A stretch of 64,000 nucleotides of DNA from CAVRRZ01 sp963723745 (GTDB lineage: Bacteria > Actinomycetota > Actinomycetes > Mycobacteriales > Geodermatophilaceae). How positions within the stretch are numbered: position 1 is the stretch's first letter; each line of letters starts with the position of its first letter. The translations under genes were made by a program, and so were the position numbers. Below, in pieces: positions 1 to 7,554 of this stretch. The stretch is from NCBI GenBank assembly GCA_963723745.1, contig CAVRRZ010000005.1:744001-808000 (forward strand). Reading direction: 5' to 3'. The notes beneath the pieces are model-generated. The model made no database searches. It worked only from the letters and a program-made list of their open reading frames with translations, and had not been told where the DNA came from.

Positions 1-1431
1 GACGCCCCGCTGCTGCACGCCGGGCTGAACCGCGCCGACCTGGCGCACGTGCTCGACCTGCACGCCCGCGGCGTGGTGCCCGAGGAGCCGGCCCGCCGGC
101 TGCTGCACCTGCTGCTGGAGGCCGACCGCACCACGGCCGAGGAGTTCCCGTACGACCCGGCGTTCGGCGAGCCCTACAACAGCCGGGAGCGCCACTTCGT
201 CTCCCAGCTGGGCAACGACGCCGGCTGGCTGCACGCCGGGCGCCCACGACGGGAGGCCGTGCGCATCGCCCTGCGCCTGCACCTGCGGTCCCAGGTGGTG
301 GACCTCATCGCCGCCGGCGCGGCGCTGGCGGACTCCCTGGCCCGGACGGCCGCGGAGCACAGCCGCACGTGGATGCCCGACCAGACCTACCTGCAGCACG
401 CCCAGCCCTCGACGTTCGGGCACTACCTGCTCTCGTTCGCCTACCCGGTGCTGCGCGACGTGCGCCGTCTGGTCGACGTGCTGGCCTGGGTCAACGCCAG
501 CCCCGGGGGCGCCGGCTGCGTGAACGGCAGCCGACTGCTCGACGACCGCGGGCCGGTGGCGGAGATGCTCGGCTTCGACAGCGTCATCGAGCACACCCGT
601 GACGCGATGTGGCAGACCGACGGCCTGGTCGACGTGCTCGCCGTCGCCGCCAGCCTCGTGGGGACCCAGAGCAAGCTCGCCGAGGACCTGGAGATCTGGG
701 CCTCCAGCGAGTTCGACTACGTCACCCTCGCCGACGGCTACAGCCGCTCCAGCGTGCTCATGCCGCAGAAGCGCAACCCGTACGCGCTGTCGATCATCCG
801 GGGCGCCTCGGGCACCCTGATCGGCCGGGTCAGCGGCTTCCTCGCCGTCGTCAAGACCCCCTCGGCCCGCAGCGACAACCTCATCTACGCCTACGGCGAG
901 GTACCACGCGCCCTGGACCTGGCGCTGCGCACCACCCGGTTGACCGACGGGGTGGCGCGGACCCTGCAGGTCAACACCGCCCGGATGTGGGCCGCCCTCG
1001 AGTCGGGCTTCAGCCAGGCGACCGACCTGGCCGAGTACGTCATGCAGACCTGCGACGTCGACTACCGCACCGCCTACCAGGTGGTCGGGGTCGCCGTCCG
1101 CCGGGCCAACGCGGCCGGACTGCGGGGCGTCGACCTCGACGGGGAGATGCTCGACGAGGCCGCCCGGGAGTGCACCGGCGGGCCGATCGGGCTGGCCGGC
1201 CGCGACCTGACCGAGATCCTCGATCCCCGGCACATCGTCGAGACCCGGACCGCCGCCGGCGGTGCGGCTCCCCCCGTGGTCGAAGGGATGGCCGCGTCCT
1301 GCCGGGCGCAGGCACAGGAACTGAGCGCGCTCGCCGAGCACCGGCGAGAAGCCTTCCAGGCGGCGGACCGCCGTCTGCTCGCCACCGCCGGGGCGCTGGC
1401 CGCCGGCGCCCACCAGGAGGAACTCCGATGA
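1..1431 (+). CDS. Argininosuccinate lyase-like enzyme (5' end outside window)
   Basis: Member of the aspartase/fumarase superfamily, closest in pattern to argininosuccinate lyase. The frame is open from base 1, so the N-terminus lies to the left; 476 residues are visible. Visible landmarks are the substrate-site stretch YLQHAQPSTFGHYLL and the family signature loop SSVLMPQKRNP, which carries the mobile catalytic serine. It ends in a 4-base ATGA overlap with the DUF1116 gene, so the two are probably translationally coupled. The context (DUF1116 next, nitrile hydratase nearby) argues against the housekeeping arginine-pathway ArgH and for a lyase acting on another N-substituted aspartate or amino acid. 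The superfamily assignment is firm; the substrate is unknown. Confidence 0.85.
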   Translation, partial: DAPLLHAGLNRADLAHVLDLHARGVVPEEPARRLLHLLLEADRTTAEEFPYDPAFGEPYNSRERHFVSQLGNDAGWLHAGRPRREAVRIALRLHLRSQVVDLIAAGAALADSLARTAAEHSRTWMPDQTYLQHAQPSTFGHYLLSFAYPVLRDVRRLVDVLAWVNASPGGAGCVNGSRLLDDRGPVAEMLGFDSVIEHTRDAMWQTDGLVDVLAVAASLVGTQSKLAEDLEIWASSEFDYVTLADGYSRSSVLMPQKRNPYALSIIRGASGTLIGRVSGFLAVVKTPSARSDNLIYAYGEVPRALDLALRTTRLTDGVARTLQVNTARMWAALESGFSQATDLAEYVMQTCDVDYRTAYQVVGVAVRRANAAGLRGVDLDGEMLDEAARECTGGPIGLAGRDLTEILDPRHIVETRTAAGGAAPPVVEGMAASCRAQAQELSALAEHRREAFQAADRRLLATAGALAAGAHQEELR

Positions 1432-2873
1432 GCACTGCCGCGACGGCTGCCCCCATTCCGCTGCCCACCGAGGTCGGCGTCGTGAACGTCGGGCTGCCCC
1501 TGTTCGCCGAGGCGGTCGAGGCGCAGGGCCGTCCCGCGGTCCAGGTCGACTGGCGGATCCCCGCCGGCGGTGACCCGGTGGCGCTGGCCGCCCTGCGCCG
1601 GCTCTCCGGGCCGCTCAACGAGCAGGTGGACGAGGCGAACGCCGAGGTGTTCCGGCGGCTCGACACCGGGGTGCCGCTGCTCACCGCCGTCCGTCCGGCC
1701 GGCGAGGTGGTGCCCGGGCTGACCGGGCGCACCCTGCTGCACGCCGGTCCGCCGATGGAGATCGCCGACGCCTGCGACCCGCTGCGCCGGTCGATGCGCG
1801 CCGCGGTCGTCGCGGAGGGCTGGGCGGAGGACGTGGACCGCGCCGACGCACTGCTGGCCGGCGGCGCCATCACCCTGGCCCCGGCCAACGAGTCCGGCGG
1901 TGTGGTGCCGATGGCCACGGTCATGGGCCCCACCACGCCGGTCTGGGTCATCGAGCTCGAGGCCGCCGGACTCTCCGCCTGGGCACCCCTCGGGCAGGGC
2001 CCCGGCAACGTGGCCTGGTTCGGCCGCGACACCCCGGAGGCGGTGCAGCGCCTGGTGCTGCTGCGGGAGGCCGTGCAGCCGGTGCTGGCTGCGGCGCTGG
2101 ATCACAGCGGACCGGTGGACGTCCTCTCGATCGCCGCCCAGGCGGTGGCCATGGGCGACGACGTGCACGTGCGCACGCAGGCCTCGACCAACCTGCTGAT
2201 CAAGCACCTCCTGCCCGCGCTGATGACCTCCGAGCACCCGCGGCGGGTGGAGGTCGCCCGGTACCTGTCCGAGAACCACCTGCTGTTCCTCACGCTCGCG
2301 ATGGCCTCGGCCCGCTCGCTCACCGCCTGGGCCGGTCAGGTCGAGGGCTCCTCGATCGTGACCACGATGGCCCGCAACGGCACCGAGTTCGGCGTCAAGC
2401 TCTCCGGCGGCCGGGAATGGTTCCGGGCGACCGCCCCGATGGTCGGGCAGGCGCTGTACCACCCGGGCAAGGGCCCCGAGGACAGCGCGCCGGACATCGG
2501 TGACAGCGCGGTGCTCGAGCTGGTGGGCCTCGGCGGTGCGGCCGCGGCCGGCTCCCCCGCCGTCGGGCAGCTGGTCGGCGGCCTGGCGGCGGCCGCCGAG
2601 CTCACCGAGGAGCTGGATCGCGTCTGCTTCGGCCGGTCCACCCGCTTCACCCTGCCGACGTTCGGTGGCCGGGGCACCCCGCTCGGCGTGGACGTCCGCA
2701 AGGTCGTGGAGCACGGCATCACCCCGAAGGTGACCACCGGCATCCTGCACAACCGGAACGGCAGCGGCCAGGTGGGAGCGGGCGTGGCGACGGCGCCCCT
2801 CCCGTGCTTCCGGGCCGCCCTGCTCGACCTCGACGGTCGGCTGACGGCGCCGGCGACCGGCACCACCGTCTGA
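1428..2873 (+). CDS. DUF1116 protein (YlbE/AllG-like)
   Basis: A 481-residue DUF1116 protein. The ATG lies 8 bases after an AGGAGG at 1414-1419 and overlaps the upstream lyase stop. Family relatives (YlbE, now AllG) belong to the oxamate carbamoyltransferase of anaerobic purine/allantoin nitrogen use; that role is known for the enteric proteins only. The C-terminal block GILHNRNGSGQVGAGVA followed by PLPCF is typical, and is repeated in the stand-alone 54-residue protein at 12471-12635. The usual FdrA and DUF2877 partners are not visible, though they could lie to the left. Probable role: carbamoyl or amide chemistry together with the lyase. This is inference. Confidence 0.8.
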   Translation: MSTAATAAPIPLPTEVGVVNVGLPLFAEAVEAQGRPAVQVDWRIPAGGDPVALAALRRLSGPLNEQVDEANAEVFRRLDTGVPLLTAVRPAGEVVPGLTGRTLLHAGPPMEIADACDPLRRSMRAAVVAEGWAEDVDRADALLAGGAITLAPANESGGVVPMATVMGPTTPVWVIELEAAGLSAWAPLGQGPGNVAWFGRDTPEAVQRLVLLREAVQPVLAAALDHSGPVDVLSIAAQAVAMGDDVHVRTQASTNLLIKHLLPALMTSEHPRRVEVARYLSENHLLFLTLAMASARSLTAWAGQVEGSSIVTTMARNGTEFGVKLSGGREWFRATAPMVGQALYHPGKGPEDSAPDIGDSAVLELVGLGGAAAAGSPAVGQLVGGLAAAAELTEELDRVCFGRSTRFTLPTFGGRGTPLGVDVRKVVEHGITPKVTTGILHNRNGSGQVGAGVATAPLPCFRAALLDLDGRLTAPATGTTV

Positions 2874-2901
2874 CCGGGCTCCCGGCCGGAGCTCGATGCC
2901 T

Positions 2902-2947
2902 CGCGGCCGCCCGGGTGAGCCGTCGTCGGCTCACCCGGGCGGCCGCG
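2902..2947. terminator. Long bidirectional hairpin between convergent genes
   Basis: A perfect inverted repeat of at least 19 bp (2902-2920 against 2929-2947), extendable to 21 bp with a TCGT loop. It fills most of the gap between the DUF1116 gene (+) and the aldehyde dehydrogenase gene (-). Position and length fit a shared terminator without a U-tract, which is common in GC-rich actinobacteria. Confidence 0.8.
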
Positions 2948-2951
2948 GTCC

Positions 2952-4496
2952 TCAGATCGAGGCCGGGTAGCGGCTGTGCCCGGGGAAGTTGCCGTAGAGC
3001 AGCTCACCCTCCGGCCCCTGGGTGACCGCCTGGACCAGCAGCTCGCCGCCGACGAAGCAGCCGAGCCAGGAGGCCCCGCGGCCGCCGAACGTCTCGGCCC
3101 TGTCCCCGCGGGAACGGGGTTCGTTGATGCCCACCTTGTAGGCCTGCAGCTCGCGGGCCAGTCGGCGGGCCTTCGCCTCGTCGTCGCAGGCGAGGCTGGC
3201 CACCAGGGCGCCGTTGGAGGCGTTCATCTGCGCCAGCAGGTCGGCCTCGGAGTCGACGACGACGATGGTGTCGACCGGCCCGAACGGCTCGGCGTGCCGC
3301 AGCGGCGAGGCACCGCCCGGCTCGAGCAGCGCCGCCGGGGCGACGTAGGCGGAGGTGTCCTGGCCTTCGATGAGCCGGCCGTCGGCCAGGCTCCCCCGGT
3401 ACAGCGGGACGGCGCCGTGGTCGAGCGCGTCGCCGACCAGCGCACGCAGCTCCTCGGCCTTGCCGGCGCTGATCACCGGGCCGAAGTCGAGTTCCGGCAG
3501 GTCGTCGGCGTCCCGCTCGACGGCGAGGGGGTGCCCGAACCGCAGTGACTGGACCACCGGCAGGTACATCGCGAGGAAACGGTCCACCAGCTCCCGCTGC
3601 ACGACGTAGCGCGGATAGGCGGTACAGCGCTGCTTGCCGTACTCGAAGCCCTTCTTCAGGTGCCTGGCCAGCCCGTCCCAGTCGGAGAACTCCCAGATCC
3701 CCCAGGCGTTGAGGCCTTCCTGCTCGAGCATGTGCCGCTTGCCGGTGTCGAGCAGGTTCGCCGCGACCTTGCCGCCGTTGGACCGGCCGCCGACGAAGGC
3801 GAGCGCGCCGATCTCCGGCGAGCGCACCAGCACGCTGGACAACTCGGCCCCGCTGCCGGAGAGCAGGCTCACCGGCAGCCCCTCGCGGGCCATCAGGGCG
3901 TGGGCGAGGGTGAGGCAGGCAGCGCCGCCCTGCGACGGCGTCTTGGCCAGGACGGCGTTGCCGGCGAGCAACTGCACCAGCTCGGCGTGCACCAGCACCG
4001 ACATCGGGTAGTTCCAGCTGGCGATGTTGCTGACCGGGCCGTCGAGCGGCGTCCGGTCGCCGAGCATCGCGTCGATCTCCTCGACGTACCAGCGCACGCC
4101 GTCGAGGGCCCGGTCGACGTCGGCACAGGCCAGCCGCCACGGCTTGCCGATCTCCCAGGCCAGCAGCGACGCCAGGGTGTCGCGGTGCGCGCTCATCGCG
4201 TCGACGGCCGCGCTGACCCGCCCCTTGCGCTCGGACACCGGCGTGGTCGCCCACTGCGCGTGCGCTCCCGTCGCGGCCTGCACCGCATGCCTGGCCTCGC
4301 CCGCCGACAATCGCGGAAGCCCGATCAGCTTCGCCCCGTCGACCGGGCTGACCAGCATCTCCGGATCCCCGTTGGGCCGCCACGACCCATCGATCAGGTT
4401 GAACAGCCGATCGGTACCGAACGCCTCGGGAGCGGCCGCGGCCGCCCGACCGAGCACCGTGGCCCACTCCGCGCCGGGCTTGACGTGCAGGGACAT
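2952..4496 (-). CDS. Aldehyde dehydrogenase family protein
   Basis: A 514-residue NAD(P)-dependent aldehyde dehydrogenase fold. The nucleophile region reads YGKQRCTAYPR, with the Cys in its usual place. The stretch that normally reads LELGGK is LEQEGLNAWG, so the general-base glutamate region is atypical and the substrate or even the reaction may differ. The start chosen is the ATG of MSLHVKPG, 25 bases after the OsmC stop; an upstream in-frame extension would run into the OsmC gene. It is the last gene of the reverse nitrile hydratase operon. A plausible job is oxidation of an aldehyde released during nitrile or aldoxime metabolism. The family call is firm and the substrate unknown. Confidence 0.85.
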   Translation of the reverse strand: MSLHVKPGAEWATVLGRAAAAAPEAFGTDRLFNLIDGSWRPNGDPEMLVSPVDGAKLIGLPRLSAGEARHAVQAATGAHAQWATTPVSERKGRVSAAVDAMSAHRDTLASLLAWEIGKPWRLACADVDRALDGVRWYVEEIDAMLGDRTPLDGPVSNIASWNYPMSVLVHAELVQLLAGNAVLAKTPSQGGAACLTLAHALMAREGLPVSLLSGSGAELSSVLVRSPEIGALAFVGGRSNGGKVAANLLDTGKRHMLEQEGLNAWGIWEFSDWDGLARHLKKGFEYGKQRCTAYPRYVVQRELVDRFLAMYLPVVQSLRFGHPLAVERDADDLPELDFGPVISAGKAEELRALVGDALDHGAVPLYRGSLADGRLIEGQDTSAYVAPAALLEPGGASPLRHAEPFGPVDTIVVVDSEADLLAQMNASNGALVASLACDDEAKARRLARELQAYKVGINEPRSRGDRAETFGGRGASWLGCFVGGELLVQAVTQGPEGELLYGNFPGHSRYPASI

Positions 4497-4521
4497 GAGC
4501 GGCCTGCTTTCAGGTGATCTT

Positions 4522-5001
4522 TCAGAGGATGACGCCGTCGACGACGGGATCGCGCTCGCTGTCCCGGGGTGGGCCGGCGAGAGCCACATCGACCTCCGGC
4601 ACGTTCGCGAACGTGTTGGAGACGTAGCAGACCCGCTTGGCGGGGCCCAGGAGCGGCGCGACCTGTTCGGCCGGCAGGCTGGTCCGCACGGTCAGGAGCA
4701 GAGCGCCGAACTTCTGCCCGGCGTAGGTGCCCGTCGCCGTCACCTCCAGATCGGGCAGGTCGAGGCCGCGCTTGCGTGCGGCCCAGGCCAGTGCCAGCGC
4801 GTAGCAGGAGGACAGCGAGGCGAGCAGCAGCTCGGTGGGCATGGGGCCCTGCCCGGTGCCGCCGACCGACGGGGGCTCGTCGACGGTCAGCGTGAAGCCG
4901 CCGGCCTGCACCGAACAGCGCCAGTCCCCTTCCCAGGTGGCCGTGGCGCTGTTCGTGCCGCCGCGTTCAGTGGTCGTGGTGGTGCCCGTGCTCGTGGTCA
5001 T
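4522..5001 (-). CDS. OsmC/Ohr-family protein
   Basis: A 159-residue OsmC-type peroxiredoxin-like protein. Both family cysteines are present (SLSSCYALAL in the central helix and RVCYVSNTF near the C-terminus). OsmC proteins reduce organic hydroperoxides with these cysteines. The only usable start in frame is ATG 5001, which places the first eleven codons inside the His-rich tail of the upstream accessory gene. The same DNA there encodes His/Asp/Gly in one frame and a Thr/Ser/Gly run in the other. No good ribosome site precedes that ATG, so coupling to the upstream gene is likely. It may protect the oxidation-sensitive nitrile hydratase centre (inference). Confidence 0.8.
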   Translation of the reverse strand: MTTSTGTTTTTERGGTNSATATWEGDWRCSVQAGGFTLTVDEPPSVGGTGQGPMPTELLLASLSSCYALALAWAARKRGLDLPDLEVTATGTYAGQKFGALLLTVRTSLPAEQVAPLLGPAKRVCYVSNTFANVPEVDVALAGPPRDSERDPVVDGVIL

Positions 5002-5365
5002 GCCCGTGCTCGTGCCCGTGGTCGTAACCGGCCGGCCGGGCGGCGAAGGCCGCCGAGCGAGCCGCCAGCTCCTCGGCCGGCACCAGGTCCTCCCGCGCGA
5101 GCACCTGCTCGAGCGCCTGCAGCCAGCAGCGGTAGTAGCTGAAGCACTCACCCTCCGGGTGGTCGGCCTCCCAGGCGGCGATACGGGCGATCAACTCGTC
5201 GCGGAAGGCGTCGTAGGACAGCACCCCGCGGTCGGACAGGGCCATGGTGAGCCCGAATGCCCGGCCCTCCCACGGCTCGGCGAACACCAGCTCGCCGTTC
5301 GACCGTGGCGGCGCCGCCGGGCCCTCGGCGTCCAGCTCGACGGTCGCCGATCCCAGGGCGGTCAC
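4967..5365 (-). CDS. Nitrile hydratase accessory protein with His-rich tail
   Basis: A 132-residue protein resembling the N-terminal half of nitrile hydratase beta subunits (FAEPWEGRAFGLTMALSD against FHEEWEGKAFALALLAN in the beta subunit here). This is the pattern of P14K/NhlE-type activators that carry the alpha subunit during cobalt insertion. The last 20 or so residues are almost entirely His, Gly, Asp and Glu in HGH/HDH repeats, as expected for a metal chaperone. The GTG start overlaps the alpha-subunit stop (GTGA), so beta, alpha and accessory form one coupled unit. The metal is inferred to be cobalt from the alpha-subunit motif. Confidence 0.85.
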   Translation of the reverse strand: MTALGSATVELDAEGPAAPPRSNGELVFAEPWEGRAFGLTMALSDRGVLSYDAFRDELIARIAAWEADHPEGECFSYYRCWLQALEQVLAREDLVPAEELAARSAAFAARPAGYDHGHEHGHDHEHGHHHDH

Positions 5366-5967
5366 GGCGCCGTCACCCGGCGCACCCCGACCATCGCGTC
5401 GCGGGTGACCAGCCCGGCCAGCTCCTCCTCCGACATCGATTCGGTCCCCGCCGGCCGCTCGGGCAGCACCAGGTAGCGCACCTCGGAGCTGGAGTCCCGG
5501 ACCCGCACCTCCACCTCCGGGCCCAGCTCGGTGCCCCACTCGGCGAGCACCGCTCTCGGCTCCCGGACCACCCGGGCACGGTAGGTGGGGTCCTTGTACC
5601 AGGACGGCGGCAGCCCGAGCACCGGCCACGGGTAGCAGGAGCACAGCGTGCAGACGACGACGTTGTGCACCTGCGGGGTGTTCTCCACGACCACCATGTG
5701 CTCACCCTGCGGGCCCTTGAAGCCCAGCGAGGCGATGGCCGCGGTGCCGTCCTCGAGCAGCCACTTCTTGAAGTCGGGGTCGGTCCACGCCTTGGCCACG
5801 ACCTTGGCGCCGTTCATCGGCCCGACCGCGGTCTCGTAGGTGCGGATGAACGTCTCCACCGTCTGGACGTCGATCAGGCCGCGCTCCAGCAGGAGCGACT
5901 CCAGCGCCTCGGCCCGCAGCGCGGGCTCGATGCGGGGCTCGACCGTCTCCTCGATGTTGCTCGTCAT
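5362..5967 (-). CDS. nthA: Nitrile hydratase alpha subunit, cobalt type
   Basis: A 201-residue alpha subunit. It hydrates nitriles to amides with beta as partner, in the cytoplasm. The metal-binding loop VCTLCSC has cysteines at about residues 106, 109 and 111; threonine in this loop is characteristic of Co(III) enzymes (iron enzymes have serine). The next stretch, YPWPVLGLPPSWYK, is the classic downstream signature. The ATG overlaps the beta-subunit stop by 4 bases. Order is beta-alpha-accessory, as in many cobalt nitrile hydratase operons. Thiocyanate hydrolase gamma is a related alternative, but beta is one continuous gene here, which favours nitrile hydratase. Confidence 0.93.
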   Translation of the reverse strand: MTSNIEETVEPRIEPALRAEALESLLLERGLIDVQTVETFIRTYETAVGPMNGAKVVAKAWTDPDFKKWLLEDGTAAIASLGFKGPQGEHMVVVENTPQVHNVVVCTLCSCYPWPVLGLPPSWYKDPTYRARVVREPRAVLAEWGTELGPEVEVRVRDSSSEVRYLVLPERPAGTESMSEEELAGLVTRDAMVGVRRVTAP

Positions 5968-6629
5968 TCCGCCTTCTCCAGGTAGCACTCGAAGAGATCG
6001 AGGGTGACGGCGGCCGCTTCCGCCCCGTCCCCCCACAGCTCACCGGAGGTGAACTGCACCGTGTACACGTGCTGCGAGAACTCGCCGATGAAGGAGGCCG
6101 CGGTGTCGGGCAGCACGTGCCCCGGCCGCAGCGCGACCACCGTGCCGGTCTTGCCCCGCGCGTAGGAGGGCAGCCGGGTGTGCGGCGCCCGCGTCTCCGA
6201 CCGGGTGGTCACCGTGTCCCCCACCGCAAGGAGCGGTTCGGTGCCGACCGTCCGCAGGTTGCCGCCGCCACCGCTTCGCATGTCCGGCTTGTGCGCCTCG
6301 GGCACCGCCGGCTCCTCGACCTCCTCGCCCTGGAGCCGCCGGGCGCGGGCCTCGACCGCCCCGGGAGCCAGGATTCCGCTGTCCAGGAGCAGGATCTCGG
6401 CGCTGGCCAGCCAGCGCTCGTAGTAGCCGGACAGGTACTCGGGCTCGGGCACCCGCTCGATGGCGTGCCGGAACGCGTGCAGGTTCGTGCCCGCCGCCCG
6501 GTTGGCCAGTAGCGCCAGCGCGAACGCCTTGCCCTCCCACTCCTCGTGGAAGACCGGCTCGTCCCGGTCGATCGGCGGCAACGGTCCGAAGAAGCGGGAG
6601 CGGCCCCCCATGTCGTGTACGCGTTCCAT
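5964..6629 (-). CDS. nthB: Nitrile hydratase beta subunit
   Basis: A 221-residue beta subunit of full normal length. It opens with MERVHDMGG, matching the conserved HDLGG start, and contains EPVFHEEWEGKAFALAL. The C-terminal SH3-like barrel shows YARGKTGTVVALRPGHVLPD, HVYTVQFTSGELWG and a final DLFECYL. The ATG at 6629 follows an AAGGAG ribosome site. It is the first gene of the reverse beta-alpha-accessory-OsmC-ALDH unit. A strong hairpin at 6698-6731 separates it from the upstream DsrE-like gene, so a promoter of its own in the 70 bases before the ATG, or readthrough, is needed. Confidence 0.93.
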   Translation of the reverse strand: MERVHDMGGRSRFFGPLPPIDRDEPVFHEEWEGKAFALALLANRAAGTNLHAFRHAIERVPEPEYLSGYYERWLASAEILLLDSGILAPGAVEARARRLQGEEVEEPAVPEAHKPDMRSGGGGNLRTVGTEPLLAVGDTVTTRSETRAPHTRLPSYARGKTGTVVALRPGHVLPDTAASFIGEFSQHVYTVQFTSGELWGDGAEAAAVTLDLFECYLEKAE

Positions 6630-6697
6630 GACTGCTCCTTCTGGCAATCGCGAGCGGCTGCGGTCAGGACGGCGGCCGGTGGCCCGGCCGCCGTCCA

Positions 6698-6731
6698 CCT
6701 TCCGGCACTTATGTCCATAAGTGCCGGAAGG
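6698..6731 (-). terminator. Perfect 16-bp-arm hairpin after the DsrE-like gene
   Basis: An uninterrupted palindrome with 16-bp arms and a 2-base centre, starting 8 bases past the DsrE-like stop and ending 68 bases before the nitrile hydratase start. The core is CTTATGTCCATAAG. Position suggests a terminator or attenuator; the core shared with 9693-9718 also allows a protein-binding site. Confidence 0.65.
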
Positions 6732-6739
6732 GGCTGGGT

Positions 6740-7231
6740 TCAGACCGTCCAGGTGTTGAGCTGGAACGCCTTCTCCTTCCACGCGGTCAGCGCGGAGTCG
6801 AGGACGTCGAGCGGGTTGAAGGCCTTCACGCCCTCGATGAGGTCGTCCTCACGGAAGCCGTACAGCGCGCCCATCGCGAAGCGGCAGGCGTAGATCTTCG
6901 CGCCCTCGTTCATGAGGACCTTGAGCTGCTCGTTGACCGCCAGGTTGCCCGGGAAGCCCTCCGCGCCGACGGACGGGTAGCCGCGGGTCGCGGAGGCGAG
7001 CAGCACGGCGGGGCCGTACAGGATGATGCTGACGTCGAAGCCCTTGCGGACGAGCCGGGTCGAGGTCTTCAGGTTGACCAGCGCCACCGAGCCCTCGAAC
7101 GGGACGGTGTGGATGAAGACGAACGCCTTCTGCCCCGGCTCGGCCTGGATGTCGGGAAAGACCTTCTCGCTGGTGTCGTAGAGGACGTCGCCCGGCTGGG
7201 GCTTGGGGATGTCGACGGTCTTCGTGCTCAT
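6740..7231 (-). CDS. MSMEG_0572/Sll0783-family nitrogen starvation protein (DsrE-like fold)
   Basis: A 163-residue protein with the stretches VFIHTVPFEGSVALVNL and IILYGPAVLL of a DsrE-like fold, and a C-terminus ending in NTWTV. I recognise this as the MSMEG_0572/Sll0783 family, a marker of the nitrilase-containing Nit1 cluster linked to nitrogen starvation and, in some bacteria, cyanide assimilation. Its biochemical role is not known to me. The ATG follows an AGGAGG eight bases upstream. It is co-oriented with the flavoprotein and 84-residue genes upstream and nitrile hydratase downstream. Confidence 0.85.
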   Translation of the reverse strand: MSTKTVDIPKPQPGDVLYDTSEKVFPDIQAEPGQKAFVFIHTVPFEGSVALVNLKTSTRLVRKGFDVSIILYGPAVLLASATRGYPSVGAEGFPGNLAVNEQLKVLMNEGAKIYACRFAMGALYGFREDDLIEGVKAFNPLDVLDSALTAWKEKAFQLNTWTV

Positions 7232-7298
7232 GCGTGCATGCCTCCTGGGCTCAGATGTCAACCGGCGTACGGGTCGTGCAGTGGGGTGGTGCTGGCCG

Positions 7299-7553
7299 TC
7301 AGACGGCCGGGCCCTTCACCTGCTCAGGTGTGTGCCACGTCTTCCGGTGGCTGCCCGGCATCGCGAGCATCACCTTCGACCGCAGCTTCCAGGGCAGCTT
7401 GTGGTAGATCGGGACGTAGACCTTCTGCCAGAACAGGTCCAGCCCCCGGGGCGGTGGCGGCAGCGGTGCTCCGCGCCGGCGGGCCACCTCGATCTGGGCG
7501 GCGATCAGCAGTTGCTTCTCGGAGACCGCACGCAGCCAACGGGCGAACCCCAT
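7299..7553 (-). CDS. 84-residue protein of unknown function in the nitrile cluster
   Basis: Starts one base after the flavoprotein stop, so it is surely co-transcribed. The N-terminal half is an amphipathic helix (WLRAVSEKQLLIAAQIEVARR), then a proline run and a Trp/Tyr/Lys-rich segment (DLFWQKVYVPIYHKLPWKLR). No cysteines, no membrane segment and no family I recognise. Codon usage matches its neighbours, so I take it as a real gene. It could be a small subunit or scaffold for the flavoprotein (inference). Confidence 0.65.
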   Translation of the reverse strand: MGFARWLRAVSEKQLLIAAQIEVARRRGAPLPPPPRGLDLFWQKVYVPIYHKLPWKLRSKVMLAMPGSHRKTWHTPEQVKGPAV

Positions 7554-7554
7554 C

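Noticed and set aside
1..1431. Housekeeping argH of arginine biosynthesis
   Set aside because: The partner is DUF1116 and no arg genes are nearby, so the specific symbol was not given.
5362..6629. Thiocyanate hydrolase
   Set aside because: Its beta-like part is normally split into two subunits; here beta is one full-length gene with a standard accessory protein.
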